This document shows, one piece after another, positions 26,021 through 34,362 of a DNA stretch of 64,000 nucleotides. The notes under the pieces were generated by a model. It was not told where the DNA came from and did not search any database. It worked only from the letters and a program-made list of their open reading frames with translations. Source of the DNA: Duganella margarita. GTDB lineage: Bacteria > Pseudomonadota > Gammaproteobacteria > Burkholderiales > Burkholderiaceae_D. The stretch spans positions 1 through 64,000 of the forward strand of contig NZ_WWCS01000012.1 in the NCBI RefSeq assembly GCF_009857535.1, in the 5' to 3' direction. The first letter of the stretch is position 1. Each line of letters begins with the position of its first letter. The translations under genes were made by a program, and so were the position numbers.

Positions 26021-26806
26021 ATGAAAAAAATCCATATCACCTTGCCGCTGGCGCTGATCGCGCTGGCGGTCTGGCTGGGCCTGACGCTGGGCCTGGTTCG
26101 GCTGCAAGCCGGCGGCATCGGCCTGTCCTGGCTGCTGGCGGCGCTGTTTGCCTTGCTGGTGTCACTGGCCGGCAACGAACGGCGCATCAGCGGGCTGCAC
26201 GCGCCGTCCCCACTGCGGTCGTGGTGGCTGGTTTCGCCAATATTGCTGTACTCGCTGCTGATGCTGGTGGTGGCATGGGCCGGCGGCTGGCCGGCGCCCA
26301 AGGCCTTGCTGTTGGTGGCCGGCAACGCCGCGCTGGTGGCGCTGTCGGAAGAACTGATGTTCCGCGCCATCCTGTTGCAGGGCCTGCTTGACCGTTACGC
26401 CATCTGGCCTGCCGTGTTGCTGTCGTCGGCGCTGTTTGGCGTGGCGCACACGGCCAATGGCCTGGCCACGGGCGACCTGGGCGGCGCGCTATGGCAGGCC
26501 ACGGCGGCCTTTCTGCAAGGGATCGTCTATGCGGCGATCCGCTTGCGTACCCGCTCGGTGTGGCCGATGATGGTGGTGCACGGCGTGTGGGATTTTGCGC
26601 TGGTGTCGTCGATCCAGGGCGCCACGGCGGGCGATGAAGCGTCGATATTGCCGTACGCGGCGCTGCTGGCGGTGCTGCCGCTGTGCCTGTACGGCGTCTA
26701 CCTGCTGCGCGGCAGCCAGCGCGCGCAGCTGCAGCAAGAATTTCAATTGCATGACGTGAAGGGCAAGGACCATGAAGACAGCCGTATTCAGCACACGCCG
26801 TTATGA
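26021..26806 (+). CDS. CPBP/CAAX-type intramembrane metalloprotease
   Basis: 261 residues with multiple membrane helices. It holds the three motifs of the Abi/CPBP family: SEELMFR (glutamates of motif 1), FGVAH (motif 2 His) and HGVWDF (motif 3). It is probably a membrane endopeptidase of unknown target; members include bacteriocin self-immunity proteins. The start at 26021 follows the transporter stop by 2 bp. Its 3' end overlaps the D-lactate dehydrogenase gene by 35 bp. Confidence 0.88.
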   Translation: MKKIHITLPLALIALAVWLGLTLGLVRLQAGGIGLSWLLAALFALLVSLAGNERRISGLHAPSPLRSWWLVSPILLYSLLMLVVAWAGGWPAPKALLLVAGNAALVALSEELMFRAILLQGLLDRYAIWPAVLLSSALFGVAHTANGLATGDLGGALWQATAAFLQGIVYAAIRLRTRSVWPMMVVHGVWDFALVSSIQGATAGDEASILPYAALLAVLPLCLYGVYLLRGSQRAQLQQEFQLHDVKGKDHEDSRIQHTPL

Positions 26807-27767
26807 CAAGACCATGCTGGCGCGGGCCAACGCCGCCGCCGGCCATGAGCTGCGCTTCCTGGAAGACCGCCTGACCGCCGCCAGCGCGCCGCTGGCCGCC
26901 GGTTGCGAGGCCGTCTGCGTGTTCGTCAACGACAGCGTCGACGCCGAGGTGCTGGCGATCCTGGCGCAGCAGGGTGTGCGGCTGGTCGCCACGCGTTCCA
27001 CCGGCTACAACCAGATCGACGCGGCCGCCGCCGAGCGGCTCGGCATCGCCGTGGTGCGGGTGACCGACTATTCGCCGTACTCGGTGGCCGAGTTTGCCGT
27101 CGGCCTGCTGCTGGCGGTCAACCGCAAGATCGCCCGCGCCAGCTGGCGCACGCGCGAAGGCAACTTCGACCTGGAAGGCTTGATGGGCTTCGACCTGCAC
27201 GGCAAGACCGTGGGCGTGATCGGCACCGGCAAGATCGGCACCATCTTTGCGCGGATTTTGAGCGGCTTCGGCTGCACCTTGCTGGGCCATGACCGCTACC
27301 CGTCGGCCGCGTTTGAGGCGCTGGGCGGCCGTTACGTGTCAGTCGATGAGTTGTTGGCCAGCAGCGACGTGGTGTCGCTGCATTGTCCGCTGACCGAGGA
27401 GACGCGCCACATCGTCAACGCCGCATCGCTGGCGCGCGCCAAACGCGGCAGCATCCTGGTCAACACCAGCCGGGGCGGACTCGTCGACACCGAGGCCGCC
27501 ACCGAGGCGCTGAAGACCGGCCAGTTGGGCGGGCTGGCGATTGACGTCTACGAACAGGAAGCCAATCTGTTCTTCCAGGATCTGTCGTCCACCATTATTT
27601 GCGACGACGTGATCCAGCGCCTGGTGTCGTTCCCGAACGTGATCGTCACCGGCCACCAGGCGTTTTTCACGGAAGAGGCGATCGGTCAGATCATGCAGAC
27701 CACCATCGACAGCATCAGCGCGTTCGAGCGTGGCGAGGCGCTGGTCAACCGCATTCCCAAGTCCTGA
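26772..27767 (+). CDS. ldhA: D-lactate dehydrogenase (2-hydroxyacid dehydrogenase, LdhA-type)
   Basis: 331 residues, the family length. The NAD fold is GVIGTGKIGTIFARIL. Catalytic Arg lies in LVNTSRGGLVDT, and the His in VTGHQAFFTEEA with FPNVIVTGHQ. ATRSTGYNQID and YEQEANLFFQDLSS identify the fermentative D-LDH branch, reducing pyruvate to D-lactate. AAGGA lies just before the ATG. It is co-oriented with the dicarboxylate transporter and protease genes. Confidence 0.93.
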   Translation: MKTAVFSTRRYDKTMLARANAAAGHELRFLEDRLTAASAPLAAGCEAVCVFVNDSVDAEVLAILAQQGVRLVATRSTGYNQIDAAAAERLGIAVVRVTDYSPYSVAEFAVGLLLAVNRKIARASWRTREGNFDLEGLMGFDLHGKTVGVIGTGKIGTIFARILSGFGCTLLGHDRYPSAAFEALGGRYVSVDELLASSDVVSLHCPLTEETRHIVNAASLARAKRGSILVNTSRGGLVDTEAATEALKTGQLGGLAIDVYEQEANLFFQDLSSTIICDDVIQRLVSFPNVIVTGHQAFFTEEAIGQIMQTTIDSISAFERGEALVNRIPKS

Positions 27768-27776
27768 TGCACCGGC

Positions 27777-29891
27777 TTACAGGTCAACCTTCATGGTCAG
27801 CTTGACGGTGCGCGGTGCACCGGCTGCCAGACGGGTGCCGGCCGCTGCCCAGTACTGCTTGTCGCCCAGATTTTCCACGTTGATCTGCCAGGTGGTGCGC
27901 TTGCCCAGCGTTTGCGTGATGTAGCGGCCACCGACGGTGAACAGCGTCACGCCGCCCAGGAACGCCTGATCCAGATCGTTGACCGGACGACGGCCGGTGT
28001 AATACGCTCCGCTGTTCAGCGACAGGCCCGGCACATGGTCGTCAAACGCATACGACAGGAAGGCGCTGGCGGTGTGTCTGGAAGCGTTTTCCGGCAGCTT
28101 GCCGTTGTAGGCATCGCTGATCTTGCGGAATTCCGGATTCAGCAGCTGGGCCGACGTCTGCCACGCCAGGTTGCGCGTCAACTGGCCCTGCGTCGACAGC
28201 TCCACGCCGCGATAGTGCTGTTCGCCATCGGCCACAAACACGTTGGCCGTGTTGGTGTAATAGCCGGGACGATTGATATCGAACAGCGCCGCCGACAGCA
28301 GCGTGCCGCCCGGCGCGCGCCAGCGCATGCCCAGTTCCTTCTGCCTGCTGACGCCGGGCGCCATACGCTCGTTCTGGTTGATGGTGCCGGTCGGCGCCGC
28401 TTCGCCTTCCTCCAGGCCTTGCGCCGCCGAAGCGTAGAACGACAGATCGGTCAGCGGACGATAGATGACCGCCGCCATTGGCGTGGTCTTATCGGCGGTG
28501 TAGTGGTTCAGGCCCTGATCGCTGTTGTAATTGACCTTGCGCACGCCGCCGATGATTTGCCACTGCGGCGAGAAGGTCAGGCGGTCGAGCGCGTAGATGC
28601 CGGTGTCGCTGGTGTCCAGCGCGGCTGTGGTGGGCGAGGTCGGCTTGGCGCTGTAGGTGATGCTGGTGATCGGTACCGGGTCGTACAGATTCTGCGCGGC
28701 CACCGTGTAGTTGCTCTGGTAAATCGGATCCTGGCTCTTCTCGGTGCGGCTGACGCCGAACGTGATTTCATGCTTGACCGGGCCGGTGACGGCGGTGCCG
28801 AACAACTCGGCGCGCAGGCTGTCCGAGCCGACCTGAAGGTGTTGCTGGTTGCCGGTGATGCGGCCGGCGCCGGTGGCGACCGTGGCGTTGCTGGTAAAGC
28901 GGAAGATCGCCAGATTGCGGTCACGCGCCACTTCCGAATGGCCGCCTTCCAGCGTCAATGCCCAACCGTCGCCCAGCGCATAGTCGGCGCGCAGTGCGGC
29001 GACCTTGCTGGTAGCGTCGAACTTGGCCATCTCCGGGCCCACCAGGCGCGAAGGATCGACCGCGCGCGGCAGCGTGATGACGCCATTGACGGCGGTCGGC
29101 AGCGTCACGGCGGCTTCCTCGGTGACCTTGCGGTGATCGTATTCCAGGTCGGCCTTCAGCAGCAGGCGGTTGTTGACGCGCCAGTCCAGCGCGGCTGAAG
29201 CGAACTGGCGGTTGCCGTTGCCGACGTTGTCGAGGAAAGTGCCGAGCGAACCGCCGGCGGCGTTGATGCGCACGCCGAATTCGTTCTGCTCGCCGAAGCG
29301 GCGGCCGACATCGACATTGGCCACGGCGGTACCCTTGTCATCCAGCGTCAGGCCGGCGCTGGTGACCGGCGTATTGCCGGCCCGTTTTGTGACAAAGTTG
29401 ACCACGCCGGCCGGCGAAGTGAAGCCGTAGTACAGCGCCGACGCCCCTTTGAGCACTTCGACGCGCTCCTTGTTCTCCATCGGCACCTGGGAGAAGTTCA
29501 TGATCGGCAGCGAGCCATTGAGGCGGTAGTTGGTGCGGTTTTCCACGTCGATGCCGCGAATCACCAACTGGTCCCAGGTGTCGCCGCCGTTTTGCTGGCG
29601 GGTGACGCCGGCGGTGTTGCGCACCGCGTCGTACAGGCCGCCGGCGGCCTGGAGGTCCAGCACTTCACGCGTGATGACGTTGACGGTGGAGGGCACTTCC
29701 ATCACGTCCGAACCACGGAAACTGCCGGCCTCGACCGTGTTAGGCGTGAAGCCCTGCGCGCGGGCGGCGGTAATCTGCACCGCCTTCAGGACTTGCTCGT
29801 CCTCCGTCTGGGCCATGCCAGGCAAATGCGCGCAAGCCAGTGGCGCGGCGAAGAACAGATAGAAGAAACGCGGTCGGGAGATGTTGGACAT
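27777..29891 (-). CDS. TonB-dependent siderophore receptor
   Basis: About 704 residues. After a signal peptide (SRPRFFYLFFAAPLACAHL) comes a plug domain (VPSTVNVITREVLDLQAAGG, ALYYGFTSPAGVVNFVTKR) and a 22-strand barrel ending in KLTMKVDL. The plug is that of the ferric-siderophore (FhuA/FpvA-like) group. The likely start is the ATG at 29891; a TTG at 29930 would add 13 residues. A Fur-like inverted repeat lies 35-55 bp upstream. The exact siderophore is not predictable. Confidence 0.92.
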   Translation of the reverse strand: MSNISRPRFFYLFFAAPLACAHLPGMAQTEDEQVLKAVQITAARAQGFTPNTVEAGSFRGSDVMEVPSTVNVITREVLDLQAAGGLYDAVRNTAGVTRQQNGGDTWDQLVIRGIDVENRTNYRLNGSLPIMNFSQVPMENKERVEVLKGASALYYGFTSPAGVVNFVTKRAGNTPVTSAGLTLDDKGTAVANVDVGRRFGEQNEFGVRINAAGGSLGTFLDNVGNGNRQFASAALDWRVNNRLLLKADLEYDHRKVTEEAAVTLPTAVNGVITLPRAVDPSRLVGPEMAKFDATSKVAALRADYALGDGWALTLEGGHSEVARDRNLAIFRFTSNATVATGAGRITGNQQHLQVGSDSLRAELFGTAVTGPVKHEITFGVSRTEKSQDPIYQSNYTVAAQNLYDPVPITSITYSAKPTSPTTAALDTSDTGIYALDRLTFSPQWQIIGGVRKVNYNSDQGLNHYTADKTTPMAAVIYRPLTDLSFYASAAQGLEEGEAAPTGTINQNERMAPGVSRQKELGMRWRAPGGTLLSAALFDINRPGYYTNTANVFVADGEQHYRGVELSTQGQLTRNLAWQTSAQLLNPEFRKISDAYNGKLPENASRHTASAFLSYAFDDHVPGLSLNSGAYYTGRRPVNDLDQAFLGGVTLFTVGGRYITQTLGKRTTWQINVENLGDKQYWAAAGTRLAAGAPRTVKLTMKVDL

Positions 29892-29925
29892 GAAGAAAAG
29901 GGTCGGAGAAAAATACAGATCATAT

Positions 29926-29946
29926 TGCAAATGCGACTCATTCGCA
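29926..29946. promoter_or_regulatory. Fur-box-like inverted repeat
   Basis: TGCAAATG and CATTCGCA, 5-bp spacer, form an imperfect inverted repeat (one mismatch). On the minus strand it reads GCGAATGAG..., resembling betaproteobacterial Fur sites. It stands just upstream of the siderophore receptor, where iron control is expected. It matches the enteric 19-bp consensus only partly. Confidence 0.45.
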
Positions 29947-29992
29947 AATGTGACTGATACGTAGCAGCACGTCGCAACCTGGTCGGCCTGGC

Positions 29993-30009
29993 GTTAATAC
30001 GCCGTTAAT
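29993..30009 (+). promoter_or_regulatory. PmrA-box-like direct repeat before the regulator remnant and kinase
   Basis: GTTAAT, 5 bp, GTTAAT: two hexamers with an 11-bp period, matching the YTTAAK-N5-YTTAAK pattern of PmrA/QseB regulators except for the first base. It lies 47 bp before the start of the regulator remnant. Equivalent sites stand before arnT and the arnA-like gene. Confidence 0.55.
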
Positions 30010-30055
30010 AAAGCATTTCGTACACTGCCGGCAGGTAATGAAGCGAGGTGCAGTG

Positions 30056-30226
30056 ATGCGATTGCTGTTGATAAAAAGCGCGCCCATGAGCGGTGAAAGC
30101 AGGGAAGACGTGCTGCGCAGGGAAGATTACGCTGGCGACTACGTGCACGACGGCGACGGCAAAAAGCCGGGCAACCGATTTATCCAGGCCATTCGTGACG
30201 TCGGCCACGAACCCGCCAGCGCATGA
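30056..30226 (+). pseudogene. OmpR-family response regulator remnant (in-frame internal deletion)
   Basis: 56 codons. Residues 1-33 align without gaps to residues 1-33 of the intact regulator at 33700 (MRLLL, PM.GES, YA.D, V.DG). Residues 36-56 align to its last 21-22 residues (KK.G..FI...R.VG). About 163 codons between, including the phospho-acceptor Asp51 and the DNA-binding helix, are missing. The acidic pair of the pocket is also changed (EDD to KSA). The frame stays open and still overlaps the kinase start by 4 bp, as in the intact pair, and GAGGTG precedes the ATG. It cannot be a working response regulator, but may still couple translation of the kinase. Confidence 0.82.
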
Positions 30227-31536
30227 AGACCATCCGCACCCGTCTGCTGCTGGGACTGATGACCGGCACGCTGGGATGCACGCTGGCTGCCGTCATGTTG
30301 CTGTACATGCTGGCCGACCACGAGGCCGACGAACAGTCGGACCAGCGTCTGCGCCAGCTGACGTGGTCGTTGCCGTTGCACGCGCCGGCGCCATGGCGGC
30401 TGCCGCACGACAGCGATCCGGACGACCAGTTCGAGGTGCAGGCCTGGAATACCGGGCAGCAGCCGGTGCATGTGTCGCAGCGTGCGCCGGCGCTGCCGTT
30501 GCCGCAACCGCAGGGCTATGTGACGGTCAGCTATCGCGGGGAACGCTGGCGCGTGTATGCGGACGTGGTGGCCGGCTACCATGTGCAGGTGTCGCAGCCG
30601 ATTGCGATTCGCCAGCGGGTGGTGGCGCATATGGCCCTGCGCATCGTGCCACCGCTGTTGTTGCTGCTGCCGGCCATGGCGATGCTGATCTGGATCGTGG
30701 TCGGCCGCGCGCTGCAACCGCTGGAACGGTTGACGCAGGCAGTGCGTGACCGCACGCCGGCCGCCTTGCAGCCGTTGGACGACGACGGCCTGGCGCCTGA
30801 GCTGCTCCTGATCGTGGCGGCGCTCAACGGCCTGCTGCGCAAGGTGGCGGACGCCATCACCACGCAGCGCAATTTTGTGGCGGATGCGGCGCACGAACTG
30901 CGCTCGCCGCTGACCGCGCTCAAGTTGCAGCTGCAACTGGCCGAGCGCGCCGTCGATGATGCCAGCCGTCAGGCCTCATTCCGCAAACTGCACGAGCGGC
31001 TAGACCGCGCCACCCATCTGGTGCAGCAGTTGATGACGCTGGCGCGGCACGAACAAAGCGCCATGCCGCCAGCTTGCACCGATTGCGACCTGCTGCAAAT
31101 CGCCCGCCAGGTGGTGGCCGATCACACGATGTACGCGGACAGCCGCCGCATTGACCTCGGTCTCAGCGCCGATGCGCAAGCAGTCCGGGTGAGCGCGCAT
31201 ATGGAAGGGCTGGCGATCATGCTGAGCAATCTGGTGGACAACGCGCTGCGCTACACGCCGCAGGGCGGCCAAGTAGACGTGATGGTCGGCTATCAGCAAG
31301 GCCGTGCTTTTCTGCGCGTTGGCGATAACGGTCCCGGGGTGCCGGAAGCAGAACGCGAACGTTTGTTCGACCGTTTCTATCGGCCGGACGGCAACGAGGT
31401 GTGGGGCAGCGGCCTTGGCCTGTCGATCGTCAAGAGCGTGGCCGATGCGCACAACGCAACGCTGGCTATGCATGACTGTAGTGGCGGTTGCGGACTAATG
31501 GTGACAGTGCTGTTCCCACAGCCTGTAAGCGCGTAG
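30223..31536 (+). CDS. Sensor histidine kinase (QseC/PmrB-type), partner regulator degraded
   Basis: 437 residues: a membrane helix (about 10-30), a periplasmic sensor of about 110 residues, a second helix (about 140-165), HAMP-like linker, HisKA with FVADAAHELRSPLTALK (phospho-His) and an HATPase with NLVDNALRYT, DNGPGVP and GSGLGLSIV. All catalytic boxes are intact. It is paralogous over its length to the kinase at 34359, and most alike in the kinase core. With its own regulator reduced to a remnant, it likely signals through the intact regulator at 33700, if at all. Confidence 0.92.
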   Translation: MKTIRTRLLLGLMTGTLGCTLAAVMLLYMLADHEADEQSDQRLRQLTWSLPLHAPAPWRLPHDSDPDDQFEVQAWNTGQQPVHVSQRAPALPLPQPQGYVTVSYRGERWRVYADVVAGYHVQVSQPIAIRQRVVAHMALRIVPPLLLLLPAMAMLIWIVVGRALQPLERLTQAVRDRTPAALQPLDDDGLAPELLLIVAALNGLLRKVADAITTQRNFVADAAHELRSPLTALKLQLQLAERAVDDASRQASFRKLHERLDRATHLVQQLMTLARHEQSAMPPACTDCDLLQIARQVVADHTMYADSRRIDLGLSADAQAVRVSAHMEGLAIMLSNLVDNALRYTPQGGQVDVMVGYQQGRAFLRVGDNGPGVPEAERERLFDRFYRPDGNEVWGSGLGLSIVKSVADAHNATLAMHDCSGGCGLMVTVLFPQPVSA

Positions 31537-31587
31537 AGTAGCGTAATGCTGCTAGCCGCATAGAGGATATCTATTGAGGAGTAAAGC

Positions 31588-31983
31588 ATGAAAACCAGGC
31601 TCGCTTTCATTTTGGCGTCTGCAGCCCTGTTGGCCGGCTGCGCGACGGAATATCAGCCGCATAACAGCGAAGGGGGCTATAGCGAAGCACCGATCGAACC
31701 GGGTGTATGGCGCGTCAAAATTGCCTCCACGCCGTACACACTGCAACAGCAGATCCAGGACTTCTCCCTGCTGCGCAGCGCGGAGCTGACGCTGCAACAG
31801 GGTTACAGCCACTTTACGCTGGCGGCGCCGGACGGCAAGGCCAGCGCCCAGCCAGGGCCGGACGTGGTGGTGCGGATGTTCAAGCAGCGGCCGAAGGAGG
31901 GCGCCGTCCAGTACGATGCGCGTGCCGTATGCAGCCAGCTGGGAACTCGCTACGAGGTGACGTGCCGTGACCGTCCCCAGTGA
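31588..31983 (+). CDS. Small lipoprotein (CC0125/CC1285-like)
   Basis: 131 residues with a lipoprotein signal (FILASAALLAGC, lipobox LAGC, Cys19). The mature protein has the YxxxSEGGYSE... opening and TPYTLQQQIQDFSLLRSAEL that remind me of the CC0125/CC1285 family of unknown role. GAGGAG lies before the ATG. Convergent with the TPR gene, which ends 2 bp beyond. Confidence 0.75.
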   Translation: MKTRLAFILASAALLAGCATEYQPHNSEGGYSEAPIEPGVWRVKIASTPYTLQQQIQDFSLLRSAELTLQQGYSHFTLAAPDGKASAQPGPDVVVRMFKQRPKEGAVQYDARAVCSQLGTRYEVTCRDRPQ

Positions 31984-31985
31984 GC

Positions 31986-33608
31986 CTAGCGCAGTGTCTG
32001 AAGCGTGGCGTCGGCGGCTAGCAGGGAGGCGCGCCGTGGCTGATCCGCGCTGTCGGCGATTGTCAGCAATTGCTGGAAGTAAGTTCGCGCTGTGGGCAAG
32101 TCGCCCGCACGGCTTGCCGCCTGCGCCGCACCGTACACCGACCAGTAGCGGTTGGGCTGCTTGACAAGCGTGGCCTTGAATTGGACCAGCGCCTGTTCCG
32201 CACGTGACAGGTCCAGCAACAGCTCACCCAGCATTTCGCGCGCCGGCACGAACGGACCGGGCGTGATCGATGCCAGTTCCGTAACGTCTTCCATTTCTGC
32301 AGCGCGGGTCAAGGCGCTCAGCGCCGTCGCGTTGTCGCCGTTGGTGCGGGCCAGTTGCGCCGCCACTTCCAGCCGTTGAATCTCGGTTTGGTCGGACCAG
32401 TAACCGTCTTTGGCGCCGCGCAGGCGCTCGCGGATATCGGCCAGGCTGGCGATCGATGCCTCGGCGACCGCCGTATTGCCGAGGTGCGCAGCGCCCAGGC
32501 CACGGGTAAAAATCGTGATGGCATCGGCATAGGGAAATGGCGTCGCACGCGGCGTCAGGGCCAGCGCCGCCGCCCAGTCGCGGCGCTCCAGGCAGTAGCG
32601 CGCGGGAATGGCGGCGTTGGCAAAAAAAGCCGCTGACGCCGGCGCCGCGCCGTTTGCATTGGCCGGGTCAAAGCGCTTGAAGATGTCGGCTGATGTTTGC
32701 ACCAGTTTTCTCGCGGCCTCGTCCTGCGCCGTTTGCAGATAGGCATAGACCATGTAGTCGCTGGCGTGGAGCTCGTCCGCCGGCTGGCCGGCTTTGCGGG
32801 CAGCCGTTGCCGATCCCTGATTGGTCGCGATCGACGCCTTCCAGTCGCCCATGCGCGTGAAGGTATGCGACGGCATGTGCAGCGCATGTGGCGTGGCCGG
32901 CGCGATCTCGCCATAACGGCGGGCGGCTTCCGCAGCGCGCGCGGCCAGTTCCGGTTCGTCATAGGCGTGAATGATGTAGTGCGCCAGCCCAGGGTGATCG
33001 GGATATTGCACGAACAGCGCTTCCAGCATGGCGCCGGCCTTGAGCTGCTTTTCGTAGCGCTTGTCCGCCGGATCGGCCGCCGCTGCCAGCGCCAGCGCAT
33101 GGAAGATGCGTGCTTCGGCATCGTCGGGAAAGGCGGCGCTGAGCTTGTCCATTGCCCGTTCATACGCGTTCCAACGCGCCGCCTGCCCGCTGCGCCCGCT
33201 GTCGACGTACAGATGGGCGACGGCCTCCAGGTATGCCCGCTCACGCGCCGTGGCTGGCGCTTTGGCCCTTCCGGCCTCGACGGCCTGTAGTCCCTGCGCC
33301 AATTGGCCGGGCGATTTGAAGTTGGCGAACGGATTGCTCCAGCTGCTGAGGGCAATGCCCCAGTAGGCGATGGTGCAGTCCGGCTCCTTGGCGAGGATGG
33401 CGCGAAAGCCGTCAATCGCCAAGCCAAACTGGAACGAATGCATGAGCGCCACCGCACGATTGAATTCGGGTTGCACCGAAGGGCGGCAAGAGGTCTCGAA
33501 GCTTACCGTGCCCAGCGCCGCCGTTGTACCGTGATGCCCGTGCTGGGCCATGGCATAGGGCGCGGTCAGGGTGACGAGCAAACCGGCTGTGGCGGCAAAG
33601 CGGCGCAT
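31986..33608 (-). CDS. Secreted tetratricopeptide-repeat protein
   Basis: 540 residues with a signal peptide (RRFAATAGLLVTLTAPYAMAQ) and then a His-rich QHGHHG. Helical repeats of TPR type run through the length (for example TPHALHMPSHTFTRMGDW and LSRAEQALVQFKATLVKQPN). AGGAGATCC precedes the ATG at 33608. Function is unknown; it is probably a periplasmic scaffold. It lies between the two kinase loci in opposite orientation. Confidence 0.8.
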   Translation of the reverse strand: MRRFAATAGLLVTLTAPYAMAQHGHHGTTAALGTVSFETSCRPSVQPEFNRAVALMHSFQFGLAIDGFRAILAKEPDCTIAYWGIALSSWSNPFANFKSPGQLAQGLQAVEAGRAKAPATARERAYLEAVAHLYVDSGRSGQAARWNAYERAMDKLSAAFPDDAEARIFHALALAAAADPADKRYEKQLKAGAMLEALFVQYPDHPGLAHYIIHAYDEPELAARAAEAARRYGEIAPATPHALHMPSHTFTRMGDWKASIATNQGSATAARKAGQPADELHASDYMVYAYLQTAQDEAARKLVQTSADIFKRFDPANANGAAPASAAFFANAAIPARYCLERRDWAAALALTPRATPFPYADAITIFTRGLGAAHLGNTAVAEASIASLADIRERLRGAKDGYWSDQTEIQRLEVAAQLARTNGDNATALSALTRAAEMEDVTELASITPGPFVPAREMLGELLLDLSRAEQALVQFKATLVKQPNRYWSVYGAAQAASRAGDLPTARTYFQQLLTIADSADQPRRASLLAADATLQTLR

Positions 33609-33699
33609 GAGGATCTCCTGGTTGGCGGGGTACCTCGGCAGTGTAAACCTGTTTGACGCCGCCGCCGGCTGTACACTATCGGTTTTTGGAGGAAATCCG

Positions 33700-34362
33700 G
33701 TGCGGCTGCTGTTGGTGGAAGACGATCCGATGATCGGCGAGAGTATCAAGGATGGTCTGCTGGGCGAAAGCTACGCCGTGGACTGGGTGCGCGACGGCCA
33801 GGCGGCCGATGTGGCGCTGGCCACCATTCCCTATGACTTGCTGCTGCTGGACCTGGGCCTGCCGCGCAAGCAGGGTATGGACGTGCTGACCGCCTTGCGC
33901 GCGCGCGGCAACGGCCTGCCGGTGCTGATCATCACCGCGCGCGACAGCACGCCGGCGCGGGTGGCAGGCCTGGACGGCGGCGCCGACGATTATCTGGTCA
34001 AACCCTTCGACCTGGACGAACTGCTGGCCCGCATCCGCGCCTTGCTGCGCCGCCGTGTCGCCCGCACGCGGTCGCTGGTGTTGCACGGCGCGCTGACGCT
34101 GGACCTGGCCAGCCACGAGGCGCAGTTTGAGGGCGCGCCGGTCAAACTGTCGGCGCGCGAGTTCGCGCTGCTGCGGGTGTTGCTGGACGATCCGGGCAGC
34201 GTGATCTCCAAAGCACAGCTGGAAGACAAATTGTACGGCTGGAATACCGAAGTCGAGAGCAATACGGTCGACGTCTACGTGCACCGGCTGCGCAAGAAAT
34301 TCGGCGCCGACTTCATCAAGAACGTGCGCGGCGTCGGCTACAAGGTCAAGCCCGCGCCATGA
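33700..34362 (+). CDS. OmpR-family response regulator, PmrA/QseB-type
   Basis: 220 residues: a receiver domain (1-115, acidic pair at 8-9, phospho-Asp51 in LLLLDLGLP, Lys in LVKPFD) and a winged-helix DNA-binding domain (about 125-215, ending FIKNVRGVGYKV). The start is GTG at 33700, after GGAGG. It overlaps the kinase gene by 4 bp. Position before kinase, arnT and arnA-like genes, and the 11-bp-period TTAA repeats before those genes, suggest a PmrA-like role in lipid A modification. Confidence 0.92.
   Translation: MRLLLVEDDPMIGESIKDGLLGESYAVDWVRDGQAADVALATIPYDLLLLDLGLPRKQGMDVLTALRARGNGLPVLIITARDSTPARVAGLDGGADDYLVKPFDLDELLARIRALLRRRVARTRSLVLHGALTLDLASHEAQFEGAPVKLSAREFALLRVLLDDPGSVISKAQLEDKLYGWNTEVESNTVDVYVHRLRKKFGADFIKNVRGVGYKVKPAP

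Noticed and set aside
29926..29946. A confirmed Fur box before the siderophore receptor
   Set aside because: The inverted repeat is suggestive only; kept as a low-confidence site rather than a finding because the consensus match is partial.
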